Shown one piece after another: positions 1 through 11,060 of a stretch of DNA of 64,000 bases. Every line of letters begins with the position of its first letter. The first letter of the stretch is position 1. Under the pieces are notes generated by a model. The model worked only from the letters and a program-made list of their open reading frames with translations. It was not told where the DNA came from and searched no databases. The DNA lies in the NCBI GenBank assembly GCA_907165065.1, contig OU015527.1:21961686-22025685 (forward strand), in the 5' to 3' direction. Both the position numbers and the translations under genes were made by a program. This DNA comes from Caprimulgus europaeus (Eukaryota > Chordata > Aves > Caprimulgiformes > Caprimulgidae).

Positions 1-438
1 CCCGGACGTCTCTGCTCCTAAGAGTCAGCGAATATATCGTGAGTCAGTGAATAGACTTTTCTTCACGGGAGAGGGGAGTAAAAATACTAGTCGACGTAAA
101 AAGCAGAAGATGAGGTATGACAAAAGGGTAATTCTTTCTGAAAAAGTGACTCGTTAATTCTTATTGCAGGTTTATTGCGAGATGAGCATTAAAGCTCTCG
201 GGTTTGAGTCATCCTATCTCAGCTGGTTAAAATAAAGTCAAGGGTTTCTAAGACTAAAACCTCTCTGTGGCGGCTGTCAGAAAGGCGGCTTTCCAGAAAT
301 GCGAGAGGAACCGCCGCCCCGCGCCGCTTCCACAGCAGCCGAGGACAGCCGTCGGGGAGAAGCGGGCACCGGGAGGCTGCCCCGGCGCCGCCCGCCGCTC
401 CTCTGCCCTCTTCCCGCCCCACACCCCGGCCTCCCTAC
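1..438 (-). other. CDKN2B: CDKN2B intron 1, 5' part
   Basis: This stretch follows the exon 1 splice donor on the minus strand and runs out of the window. From 290 to 438 it is still GC- and CpG-rich, part of the promoter CpG island. From 1 to 290 it is ordinary AT-richer sequence with no exon, repeat or second splice signal that I can recognise. Confidence 0.8.
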
Positions 439-1020
439 CTGGATGGGGGTCCGGCCATAGGAGTTGATGGCGTTGGGGTCCGCCGCGCTGTTCAGCAGCT
501 CTCTCAGTCGCTGCAGGTCTCCGCGAGCGGCGGCGTTGGCCAGCTCGTCCGCCGCCATGACCCGGCACTCCCCGGCTTCACCCTCGCCGGCGGTCGGGCG
601 CTGTGAAGAGCTGCAGCCGCCGCCCGGCCGCCCCGCGCTGCCCGGGACTGGCGGCGGTGGCGGCCCGCGGGGGGCACCCTGCCCATGGGAGCAGCCAGCC
701 CCGCCGCTCCGCGCCCCCGGCCGCTCGCGGCAGCCCGGGCAGCGCCAGGCTGCCCCGGCCCGGAGGTGCTTGCGGGGTGCCGTTGCCACCTGCAAGGACG
801 CGGTGTGGCGCTTGTTTTCTCCGCACAGCTGGTGCCGCTCCGCCTCGGGCCGGCCCGGCCCTGCTCGGCCCCGCGGGCACCGCCTCTCCCGTGCGTCCGT
901 GTGACCGTCACGGCGGCGGTGCAGCGGCCGGCCTCCGGCCTTGCCTCAACGGGGTGGAGCGCCCTGCTCTGTCTTCCGAGGGCCGGCAGGGCCGGGCTCT
1001 CTGGTGGGAGTCAGGGGGCA
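290..1020. promoter_or_regulatory. CpG island at the CDKN2B start
   Basis: The sequence is very GC-rich with dense CpG across the exon, the 5' UTR and the immediate upstream region, unlike the AT-rich rest of the window. Mammalian INK4 promoters are CpG islands that are silenced by Polycomb or methylation, so a promoter role on the minus strand is expected here. No clear TATA box is seen and the transcription start cannot be placed. Long open frames on both strands (for example 464-904 and 685-1410) are a by-product of GC-rich sequence that contains few stop codons. Confidence 0.8.
439..558 (-). CDS. CDKN2B: CDKN2B-like INK4 inhibitor, coding exon 1 (partial gene)
   Basis: This is the first coding exon of an INK4-family cyclin-dependent kinase inhibitor, a small ankyrin-repeat protein that binds CDK4 and CDK6 and blocks cyclin D activation, holding cells in G1. 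The ATG lies at 558-556 on the minus strand, with G at -3 and G at +4, a strong initiation context. The exon encodes 40 residues: the first ankyrin repeat (LANAAARGDLQRLRELL, then ADPNA) and the NSYGRTPIQ start of the second. It ends CAG, followed by GTAGGG at 438-433, a good splice donor in phase 0, the same position and phase as exon 1 of mammalian INK4 genes. Exon 2 would lie beyond base 1. An in-frame upstream ATG at 795 would add 79 low-complexity residues and is disfavoured. CDKN2B is preferred over CDKN2A because no second INK4 exon appears in the 63 kb upstream, where CDKN2B would lie if this were p16. The NSYGR motif resembles p16, so paralogue identity rests on gene order. Confidence 0.88.
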
Positions 1021-1023
1021 GGG

Positions 1024-1068
1024 CGGTCTCTCTTTTTTTTTTTTTTTTTCTTTTTTCCCTTTTTCAAC
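1024..1068 (+). repeat. Poly-T / polypyrimidine tract
   Basis: An uninterrupted run of 17 T at 1033-1049 is followed by further T and C runs to about 1068. It separates the proximal CpG island from the more distal CpG-rich blocks. It could be the tail of an old retrocopy on the minus strand or a simple nucleosome-excluding tract; no retrocopy body is recognised beside it. Confidence 0.8.
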
Positions 1069-1194
1069 ATTTTTTCCCCGGCCATTTTTAAAGGGCAGCA
1101 GCATCTTTTTAACCCGTGCCTGACAGCCCCGAGAGGAGAAAAGGCAGGGGGAAAGTGTAGAAGTAAAGGGAGTAAAGGGAGCAGATTTTATTTA

Positions 1195-1960
1195 ACGAGA
1201 GCGGGATTTACGGACGAGCGGACCTGGTGTCAGCGGGGCCCCGCTCCCCTCCCGGCGAGCGCACTCGCCCCGGTCCTGCCTCCCTCTCTCTTCGGACACC
1301 CGCCGGTACCCGATGCGCAAGAGGCGGCGGTGACCGCCCTACTGTCCCTTCCTTCTCCTTGGATGAAGTGCGAGCCCTTCCGAGCTCCTGTAGTTGGCAC
1401 AGACACTTAGTGACAGACAATGGGCGCAGCGGCGCCGAGAACCTGCACAGAGATACGAGACGCGACCCTGTCTGAACCGGATGGGGTTTTTTGTTTTTTG
1501 GGGTTTTTTTTCTTGTTTGCTTGTTTGTTGTTTTAATAAAAACCACTGCACCAGGTGGTGACTTTGAACCTTTCCTCCAAACAAAGGCCACGGAGGCCGG
1601 GCGATCTCTCCTTCGGCACGAAAAGGTCTTTGGGCAGCTCCAATGCCGACCGCCGGGTAACCAGCCCCGGCGTGAGCGGCGGGTGGGGGCGGGATGCCGC
1701 ATAGCGTGGCGTGGCGGGGTGGGAGTTGGCAGCACCACGGACAGCTCCCCTCCCCCCCTTCTCCCGGCCGCCCCGCCCGCCGGGCAGGGCCGGGCAGCCT
1801 CCCGCCGCCTCCGTGCTGACTGCCCCCGGAGAAAAACGGCCCGGAAGCGACAGGAAAAACAGCCTTTGCTGAAACCACCTAATCACCGCAGCGTTTAAGT
1901 GCGGCGACGGGCGGTCCGCCTCCGCTCCTCGAAGGGTGGATCTCACCGGCACAGGCATAA
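1195..1960. promoter_or_regulatory. Distal CpG-rich blocks upstream of CDKN2B
   Basis: Two further CpG-rich blocks, roughly 1195-1460 and 1580-1960, lie 0.65 to 1.4 kb upstream of the CDKN2B ATG. They are split by a T-rich segment at 1486-1540 with repeated TTTG units. The second block holds GC-box-like GGGGCGGG at about 1686 and CCGCCCCGCCCGCC near 1770. They could belong to the CDKN2B promoter or to a divergent plus-strand transcript; the sequence does not decide which. Confidence 0.6.
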
Positions 1961-4900
1961 AGCGAGCGCTTGCTTCGCTTTACAAAGGAACTTAAAGGTT
2001 TTTGGGGTCTTTCTGCGCGTGACGGTGCGCAAAGGCTCAGAGGAATTAAAGAACTCCTCACTCTCCCTCAGGTACATTTCACAATGTTACTTCTCGATGT
2101 TTGTAAGTGCCTTTGCTTCTTTCACTGTGAAGCATCGTGAAAGTGATCCATTTCCTTGCCTTAGTGTGCCGATGCAACCTTTGTCAGATACATGGGACCT
2201 CTAAACTCATTCTCTCAAGAAGTGTCCAATCATAATTCTACTCCATATTGCCATTGTCTCTTTTTTAATCCTTTGCCAATTGTGCTGCCCGCTTGTTTAC
2301 CTGCATCTTTATCTGAAACAAATAGCACATATTATTGAAATAAAGAAATTACTTTCTTGGCCTAATACTTTTGAAAGACACAGCTATGCTACCAAGAAAG
2401 CTCGCTGTTCTCAGTATAAAATGGTGCAGGCAATTTCCACCAGCAACAAACAGAAGAATGCTAAGCAGGGCATGTTGTTTTAACAAATAAAAAGTCTGAA
2501 AATCATGTCTAAAGAAAGACAGGCTTTCTACTCATTTGTTTAACTCACTTTTTACTCCAAGGCTATGTGGTAAATAAGATAACCCAGCTCCAAAATATTT
2601 TTTCACACTGCTTTCAGAAGAGGCTAGTATTCCTTACAAACTTCAAGAAGTGACACTGTCAAACATTCATGAATGACAAAGTAAAGAGTCCTTCCTGATT
2701 TCTCCTGCAGTTCAGAAAAACCCACACTGCGCTATTAGGGTAAAGAAGGCTGTATCTGCAAACTCATAAATGTTTATTCTTCCAACTGAAAACCCACCTA
2801 TGAAAGCAAATAAGGTATTTCAGTTGAAAACTGCTTGGTTTGGAGCTGGAATCTCAGTGTTTTCCTTTTGCTGTCAATATGCAGTTGCTGGCTGAAGGAC
2901 AGTTTCACTGTCCTGTTGGTGGTAGCTTTAAAGGAGCTGTTACACACTTGTAAGTGCCTTCTAATTTCAAAGTTAATCATGCAAGGATAAGTTGTGCAAT
3001 CATGATCTTAGAATAATCATGAAGGGAGGTGTCACACCTCTCTTAACTGTATTGCATACATGTGCTGCAGGCATATTAAAGATGCATATAGACATTAACA
3101 AAATGTCAAATACAAGTTGCTTGGCAAGTAGGTAGACCTTACAAGCAGTGCAAAGATACTGATTTCCACAGTCAAAAGGAAAAACGAGAAATGTTGAGAG
3201 ATTCAGGAAGATACTTGTTAGTATGCATAATGTGTAATCAGTTCAATATTACTCAAAGGCAGCTTACCACAAAGGAAAATGTTACTCACAGCAGATTTTC
3301 TCAGTTTTCACTGATTCGACTCCAGAGAAATTGAAGTCCTTCCAAAACATTGTTTTACAATTAGAGCAAACAACTCAGTGACATAATGAAATATAGGTTA
3401 GTACAGGTTAAGGAGCTTTGGATTTTTGAAATCCTGTCGATAAATGTTTTCTGCAGACTAATCCTAATGTATCATGTTCTGTTAAAGTAGGTGCAGATGT
3501 TAGTAAAAATCCCCATTGTCAGTTATGCTACTGCTTTAACTAGGAAGAACAGACATCATTGACTGCTGCAGGAAATCACCAGGGATGTCTGTCAAGAAGA
3601 ATGGGGTATCACAGGATAAGGGGATACAGTGCTAAGGATTTGAAAACAAAACAAAATCATGCAAATAAACAAAACAAGCAGAAAGATTTTAAAATCCTCA
3701 AGCTTGGTGATAACATGAGAGCAGGAGTCTCTCAGTCTCTGAAAACATTAGCTATTCACAGGTCAGTTCTCCTACCAACCGTACCTCACAGTAGCTACGT
3801 GCCAGCTTGGGCAGTCTGCTTACCTGTAAGTGAAACGTGACCATTCAGTGCTCCCCTCAAATACTAATTGCCTATATCAGAGAGGCTTAATCTTAGCAGG
3901 GGAGAATCTGGCTTTGTGAAAAAATTTGTTTCTTGTTTTCTTCTGTTTGGTCTAGCAAGAAATCAGGCTAGTTATCACTAGGTAGGAAAAAAAGTTATTG
4001 CCAAGCTTATCACAGTTATATTTTCTCCCACCTAACACCCTTTAGGGAGATATGTTTGAAGTAGGAGGTTCTGTTCTTCCCTTGGCTGGGTCTCTTTTTA
4101 GGGAAAGAGAAAGACACATAACACTGGTGACCTAACATTCCTTGTCTAGATCAAAATGCAAATAAATCAGAAAAACAGGCTGGTTTTGGATTTATTTCAA
4201 GTGGAAGTAAGCACTAACTCAAATTTAATTGTGTCTCTTTTTAATAGTACTGATGCTGTTTTGGAAGTAGATTTTATCTTTTTTACCTAGTTGTTCTTTA
4301 TGTATTCTTTCAAACAATGTAGGCACAGCGCTACAAAACACTGTGTAGACACACTTCTGGCAATTTTATGGCTATTTGCCTAGCTGTGTTTGCAATGAGC
4401 TCTCTGTGTCCACTGTTATGCTTATTGACGGCATTATAGATTCAGTGAGAGACACCTTGAAACTTGCTTCCCTGTTTGGTTACCATGTTGGATATGCCAT
4501 TTGCTTCTTTGGAGCTCTTTGACACAATATTTTCCCATAATAGCTGATTCAGTGGAAGAGGAAGCACTCAAACTAGAAAACATATCAATTACTTTCTTAT
4601 GTTGGAGAGCTGTAAACTACCAAACCACAAGCAGATGCTAATAGACTACCTCCTCTGTAAGGTATCCCTGATTTTGTTATTTGGGATTTAGTTTTGTTCC
4701 ACCAGAAAGAGTTTCCTGATTCACAGATGGCCAATGGTTTGGTCCTTTGTTTTATATCATGGGAATGCTGATAAACCCCAGCATCAGAAAATGCACTCTC
4801 TAGATCTAGGGTTTTGGTTTTCAATTTTTTTATTTTTATTTTTATTTTAGATACCTTGATATCCAAAGGTTTAACTGTCTACAGAGAAAGACATGAATGC

Positions 4901-7900
4901 AGAATCTAGGACACATTTTCCAGTTCACAAAGTCTAGCATAGTCCCAGCTTGCTTTTGTGGCATCTGTGTAGCAAAATGACTCGTAATCTAAGTAATAAT
5001 TCACATGTCCCCATCACTTACCTGTACAGTGCTGAGCAAATCACTCTGTCTCTGGTTCCCTTGCACATGTAAGGATTGTGCTTGTAGGCCTGTGGGACAG
5101 CAGGAGAAAGGCTAGTGAATTTGAGACATGTTTTCAATGTATAAAGTCAAATGGTAAAAGCTAATGTGCATCCTATTAATGGGCTTTGCAATTCTGCAGT
5201 TTCAGGGAACTATCACCTTCAGAGTGTCTGAAGAAGGTGGTGAACCAGGTAACACACAGTCTGAGAGGAAAGTAGTGCTTACCATGTTAGGCAGACATCA
5301 GGCATCTTCCACAATCAATGACTACGTTATTGAATTACATAAAATTCACAATTAGCAGGTCTTTAATTAAACATTCAATCCAGTCTTCAGCTGTATGTAC
5401 AGAGATATATATTGTTAATGAAAACTGTTCCGCTTAAGCTGTAATGATCTATCAAACTGAATTGGAGAATCAGTCACATTGTGCTAATTTTTCCTATTTT
5501 GAGTGTGGTGTTTAAGTTTAGCTGCTAAAAGCTACTGACTTTCCCACTGCAGTTTAGCTGCACATAAAGACATGCTGGGAATCTGTAGGTTCAATTTGAT
5601 CTTGTAGTAAATTATCCTTATTGATCGTTGTATCTGTATAGCTATGTCTTTATACCCCAACAGGGAACAAAGAAGAAAGATGTCCTAGTTACACTCAAGT
5701 CATATTCTCAAGGGTGTGAATTATTCCAAAGGGGGCTGGGGGCTTGGAAGCACTGCAATTTAGTGCATTATTTCAACATAAATAAATCTTAGAATGTGAA
5801 AATGTTATTTGCCTGAGCTCATGGACATCAAGGGCTAATTACTTTTTTCAGTTTTTATTCAGACCTCTTGTTAGTTGATGGCAAAGTGAGCTTTGTCAGC
5901 TGAGAGTTTACTGAATTTCTGAATTTTTCACTTGGCAGCTGTGCCTGTCCTACCATTCAGTAAGGAACACAGGAGGAGATCAAGACGTCTTTTTAAACGC
6001 TGACCTGCAAAGAATTTGTATTAAATTAGTTTTGCCTTGCTTTTGTCAAGCCCATGAACTTTTAAGAAAATGAAAAGCATTAGGAGTTTTCATTGCCTCT
6101 AGCCCACCCTCTTTTGTAGATCATCTGAAAATCAGTTGTTAGGAATACCAAACTTGATCTTCCCAAGCTGGCTGGGAGGCCACTGAGAGTAAAAGGAATC
6201 TATGTACTGTTAGTGTAGCTATTGTAAAGCCCAAGCCATGAGTCACCATATAACAGATATTAAATTATCACACTATAAACCCTAACCATTTTGGTGATCT
6301 TTAGCTTGTCTATTAACAGCATCAGTTGCTGGGGTTGTATTTTCAAACCTAATGCAAAAAGCTTAGCTCTTTCTTTTACCTAATCACATAAGCCCTGGAA
6401 CTGGGACTATCAAAAAAGCAGGGAACAGGACAATGTCACTCCTCAAACTGGCCACACCAGAATACTTAAAAATTCACCGGAATGGTGGATCAACGATTTG
6501 ACTCTAACCACAGCATTATTTCTCTAGAGCAGTCATTAAATGCTAGAAGTGTTTAGCTGAAAACTAGAATAATATTTTCAATTCATCAAGGAGTTTCTTT
6601 CCAAATGTTGAACTTTCAGTTCCTTGCCTCTTGGCATGTCATAACTTCCCCCATTTTCCAGGCTTCATACAGACTTCAAAAATAAAGGAGATGTGCACTC
6701 TGAGTCATGTGTCATGAGAGTCATGAGAAAGTAACTTACTTTCCAACTTTACCTGATGCCTTTTAAACATCAAAAATAAGTCCGCCCTCTGACTTTTTCT
6801 TTTGCTATTTGTCATTCAGAACCCTTTTGCAGTGGCTAGCAGGTGGAAACACGGAGATGCAGCTGATGTCTGAGGCTTTAGTCAAACCCTATTGTTAGGC
6901 AGGCAGAAGCACCGGTTTCTGCGCTGCAGAAGGGATGGTACAGGAGAGAAAAAAGCATCGGGTGATGTTTTAGTTTCTGTCTAGATTACATTCCATTGTT
7001 TAGTATGGACTGTTTTTCTCTTTTTTCCTTAATACTTTTGTTAAAAATTGTGTATTATAGCTGCAGGGTATGCTGCCAAAACTAACAGTAGGCAGCTCTA
7101 GAGGCAGAGTGAAGGACTGAGGGGTATGTTTTAAGTCTGAGCCTGAATCAGGGCCAAAAGTGGGGGGAAGGTGGGGGGGAAGGGGGGGTGTGGTGTAGTA
7201 GACCTGACTGAAGGCATTCAATATTTCTGTAGAACTTGTGAGGGGATGGTGTTTGGCATTTGGATTTCTTTGTTATCCTGCATTTTTTACACAGAGTAGC
7301 ATACCCCAAAAGACCCATTATCCAGTTAAGTTGTTTCCAAAGTGTTTATGCAAGCAAAATAAGCTTCTGTAAAATGTTGGACTTGTATTATGTGTGTAGT
7401 ATTTGTCCAAACAACATGTGCTTTGTAGTGTTCATACTTACTGCTGAAATGTTTATGCTGGGTGAATCAGTCTTCCCTACATTTTTAAGATGTGGTTTAG
7501 TCTCCCTCTGTGTTCTGCTTTGAGTTTACTGGTGTTTCTGGCTCATGCTTTGTGACCTGAAGTACGTTTTTTTCTACAGTTCTGGACACAGTTAAATGAC
7601 CTGTTTTATTGGTAAGACTCTTTTCTGTTTAAAAAAATCTCAGGGGATGCTTGTGTTATGATTAGGTCTGTAGATGCAGCTGATTGTGAAAGTTAACATC
7701 TCCCACAGTAAAACAGGACTGATCAGGTAATCAAATCTGGTGTTATATGTGTACAAATACTTTAATCCTTGGTGACAAAGTTCTATACAAGAAGTTCTAA
7801 AAACAAAATTCAGTTATAAAACCACTTTTATTGTTCTAATCTGTCATAAGTATGGATAAGCAAGAAGACACCATGCGTCCAGGAAAGGCCTACCTTAATA

Positions 7901-9710
7901 CTCTGTTGGTTTCTAAAAGCCCAGGACCTTGGATTTAAGATATAGTGGATTTATTTTTAACATGAGAACATAGATGCTTTCTGTAAATAGAATAATGACA
8001 GAGATTTGCCTTGTCATTTATCAAAGGCTCAGTGAAATGTGAGCAGATGGAACAATGACTGTGTTTTAGTATTAAATATTTTAATACAAGCTCAGAAAAA
8101 TCAGAGTGTCTTAACACAAAATATTTTAAAATAACTTCAAATTTATAATTTGGCAATGCTGATATTCTTGTGGTTTAAATAATGCATATATGATCTCATC
8201 AAACAGAATGGGATATTTTATGAATATATGGTGGTTTTAAGCAATAAAGAGAGAATATTATGGTATGGTTTAGAATGAAACCATTTCTGCCTGAGAAGAT
8301 CTCTGCTATCTGAGATTTATCTTTTTCTTGTTAGACTGGATAAGCTGCTAACATTTCTGTCATTAAAACTTCACTTTGGCAGATTTATTTTTATTTTATC
8401 TTTATTTTTTAATTTTAATTTTTATAGTGATAAAGCATGTTGAATTTGTCTCACATTGCATTTTAAACTTCTTACATATGCAGTGTTTCTTACAAAAGTT
8501 TTGATAAGACTACTTATCAAAGAACAGTTCTGTTTATAAATATGGGTTGAGTTATCTGTATCAACAAGTATAGTCTCATGGTGGAAGAAGCACTGTGACT
8601 CTGGAGATCCTGTCTGTGAGGTGATAGCAGACTCCTCACTGATTGCAACCTTAAGATACTCTCTTTAAAATGACTAGCTTTGTTTCTCATGCTGCTATAT
8701 TATAATATACCTCTTTATATTTCCATTTAGCGTGGTTAGATATAGTCATTATAGTACCACTGCCTTTTTAAAAACTAATCTCCCTAAAGCTGTTTTTCAT
8801 GGCTGTAAGCCACGGTGCTTGAAGAGGGGAAAAGATGAGAGGTTTGGCACTCTGTGTGCATATGCTTGTTTTTTTTCTATGAACAAAAGCAGCTCAGGTT
8901 GATTTGTGATGCTGAACAACAGGTTAGTGGCATCCTGTTCCAGGGGAAGCACTAGCTTCTGATTCCCTCTTTGCTTTCCTACCGAGGCTGAGTAGACAGC
9001 AGAAGTGGCTGCCGTTCATGGAAGGAGGATACAGCTAATCTGCTGCATTTGCTGTGCCTGCAGATGTTGCAGTGCAAGCTGCTGTGTGGGCTACAATGAG
9101 TTATCATGCGCCGGTCTGTTTTTTGGGGGGCACAACCTATGATGGCTGCTATCAGGCGCACTTGTGTGTGTGTTTGTTTTCAAGTTACATATTCATGAAG
9201 AGATGACTGCTTAGGAAACATAGGTGTTTCGCTTTCCCTTGCATCTGAAATGGCACTGTGCCCACCTGCCATAGCACATATACACATTAGTTATCATTCA
9301 TATAGTCTCAGATAGCTCTAACCACTGTGCAGTTCTCTATAAGGTTCTATGCTTTTACCTTCAGGTTTTATTTAGGAGTCAAATGTGATTGGAAATACTT
9401 GCTTCAACTGAAAAAAAGGAAAAAAGTCTCTATCTACAACAAGGAAAAGCTGAGTTGCCTTTTTGGTTTTTTTTCTTTCAGTTACTGGTTGCCGTTGTGT
9501 TCCATACATCTTCCAGACTATGTGGTGGACCACTATCTTGCAGTGGTCCTTAACGTACTAATGCAGCACATCTACTTTATTATACCCCACGCACTGTCTG
9601 TCCCCTTTAAAGTCTAACACTTTACAGTTCAGAAGCCTTTCTTCTGTTACTCTCACAGCAAAACTTTATGTGAGGTGCCTGACTGAGGAGTGACAGGGTT
9701 TCTGCAGCTG
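1961..9710. other. Intergenic desert, no gene recognised
   Basis: AT-rich sequence with only short, unconserved open frames on both strands. No CR1 end, LTR, tRNA-like fold or ankyrin/DM-domain coding exon is recognised. It contains a G-run tract at 7162-7188 and short A/T-rich low-complexity stretches near 4828-4850 and 8385-8430. Confidence 0.65.
7162..7188 (+). repeat. G-run tract with quadruplex potential
   Basis: Runs of 6, 7 and 7 G lie within 27 bases on the plus strand, separated by AAGGT and AA. Because the longer runs can each supply two G-triplets, four or more triplets are available for an intramolecular G-quadruplex. No gene start is recognised next to it. Confidence 0.7.
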
Positions 9711-9715
9711 ACAGC
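9711..9715 (+). repeat. Target-site duplication, left copy (ACAGC)
   Basis: ACAGC lies directly before the first TG of the LTR and is repeated at 11061-11065 directly after its last CA. A 5-bp duplication is typical of ERVL-type (class III) integration. Confidence 0.8.
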
Positions 9716-9903
9716 TGTGGTGGGCTGACCCTGTTTGGATGCCAGATGCCCACCAAAGCCCGCTCTATCACTCCTTCTCCTCAACTGGACAGAGGGAGAA
9801 AAATATAATGAAAGGCTCGTGAGTGGAGATAAGGACAAAGAGAGATCACTCACCAGTTACTGGCATGGGCAAAACAGACTTGACTTGGGGAAAATAAATT
9901 TAA

Positions 9904-9909
9904 TTTATT
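9904..9909 (-). promoter_or_regulatory. Polyadenylation signal of the solo LTR
   Basis: TTTATT on the plus strand reads AATAAA on the minus strand, within an A/T-rich stretch about 190 bases before the LTR's 3' end. It supports the minus orientation of the LTR. Confidence 0.6.
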
Positions 9910-10119
9910 ACCAATTGAATCAGAGGAGGATAATAAATAAAACCAAATCTCAAAACACCTCCCCCACCCCTCCCTTCTTCCCGGGCTTAACTTCTCTCCC
10001 GATTTCCACCTCCTCCCCCACAGCGGCACAGGGGGACAGGGAATGGGGGTTGGGGTCAATTCATCACACGTTGTTTCTGCCGCTCCTTCCTCCTCAGGGG
10101 GAGGACTCCTCCTTCCACA

Positions 10120-10530
10120 CCAGCATGGGGTCTCTCTCATGGCAGACAGTTCTCCATGAACTTCTCCAAGCTGAGTCCTTCCCATGAACAACAGTTCTTC
10201 ATGAACTGCTTCAGCCTCGGTCCTTTCCATGGGGTGCAGTCATTCAGGGACAGACTGCTCCAGTGAGGGTCCCCCACAGGGTCACAAGTCCTGCCAGCAA
10301 ACCTGCTCCGGCGTGGGCTCCTCTCTCCACGGGCCACAGGTCCTGACAGGAACCTGCTCCAGCGCGGGCTTCCCATGGGGTCACAGCCTCCTTCAGGCAT
10401 CCACCTGCTCTGGCGTGGGGTCCTCCATAGGCTACAGGTAAACATCTGCTCCTCCATGGACCTCTATGGACTGCAGGGGGACAGTCTGCCTCACCATGGT
10501 CTTCACCACAAGTTGTGGGGGAGTCTCTGC
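10120..10530 (-). repeat. Degenerate tandem repeat inside the LTR
   Basis: About ten diverged units of roughly 35-45 bp share the plus-strand pattern CTGCTCC-AGCGTGGG-TCC-CC-ATGGGG-CACAG (for example at 10246, 10301, 10357 and 10406). On the minus strand the block stays open for 106 codons (10457-10137) and yields a repetitive peptide rich in W, R, P and G. This is an internal minisatellite of the LTR family and not a separate gene. Confidence 0.7.
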
Positions 10531-10651
10531 TCTGGTGCCTGGAGCACCTCCTCCTCCTCCTTCTTCATTTACCTTGGTGTCCACAGAGTTGTTTCTCTCA
10601 CATAATCTCACTCCTCTCTCCAGCTGTAAAATGTTCTGGGTGGTTTGCTTT

Positions 10652-10879
10652 TTCTCTTCTCTTCTCTTCTCTTCTCTTCTCTTCTCTTCTCTTCTCTTCT
10701 CTTCTCTTCTCTTCTCTTCTCTTCTCTTCTCTTCTCTTCTCTTCTCTTCTCTTCTCTTCTCTTCTCTTCTCTTCTCTTCTCTTCTCTTCTCTTCTCTTCT
10801 CTTCTCTTCTCTTCTCTTCTCTTCTCTTCTCTTCTCTTCTCTTCTCTTCTCTTCTCTTCTCTTCTCTTCTCTTCTCTTC
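10652..10879 (-). repeat. Perfect (AAGAG)n / (CTCTT)n array, 228 bp
   Basis: A strictly periodic 5-bp repeat runs without a single mismatch for 228 bases, about 45.6 copies. The plus strand is all pyrimidine and the minus strand all purine, so it can form triplex (H-DNA). It lies inside the solo LTR and is free of stops in all frames: the minus strand encodes repeats of KRREE and the plus strand repeats of SSLLF. The absence of interruptions, against a clearly diverged LTR, points to recent expansion or homogenisation. Confidence 0.97.
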
Positions 10880-11060
10880 GTTATCACAGAGGCGTTACTG
10901 ATTGGCTCAGGCTTGGCCAGCGGCGGGTCCATCTTGGAGCTGCTGGCATTGACTCTGTTGGACACAGGGGAAGTTTCTGGCAGCTTCTCACAGAAGCCAC
11001 CCCTATGAACACACCCACCCCTGCCCTGCTGTCAAAACCTTGCCATGCAAACCCTATACA

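Larger units (their letters stand above)
9716..11060 (-). mobile_element. Solo LTR of an avian endogenous retrovirus
   Basis: This 1,345-bp element starts TGTGGTGGGC and ends CCTATACA on the plus strand, giving the TG...CA termini of a retroviral LTR. It is flanked by the 5-bp direct repeat ACAGC. It is read as minus-oriented because AATAAA occurs on that strand at 9909-9904, near the 9716 end, as expected for the R/U5 side of an LTR. It resembles a long LTR type widespread in birds. No gag, pol or env sequence is next to it, so it is a solo LTR left by recombination between two LTRs. It carries a degenerate tandem-repeat block (about 10120-10530) and a perfect pentanucleotide array (10652-10879). 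Without that array it would be about 1.12 kb. Confidence 0.88.

Noticed and set aside
439-558. Alternative reading as CDKN2A exon 1-alpha (p16)
   Set aside because: NSYGR resembles p16, but no CDKN2B exons or ARF exon occur upstream in 63 kb, and p16 is reported lost in chicken. Kept as an alternative only.
559-795. In-frame upstream ATG (795) that would extend the INK4 protein by 79 residues
   Set aside because: The extension is low-complexity and unlike INK4 proteins; the ATG at 558 has a strong context and fits the family's usual start.
464-1410. Long open frames on both strands in the CpG island, up to 241 codons
   Set aside because: GC-rich sequence has few stop codons; the peptides are low-complexity P/A/G/R and overlap each other and the INK4 exon.
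8070-8088. 8-bp AT-only inverted repeat
   Set aside because: AT-only stems of this size are common in this background.
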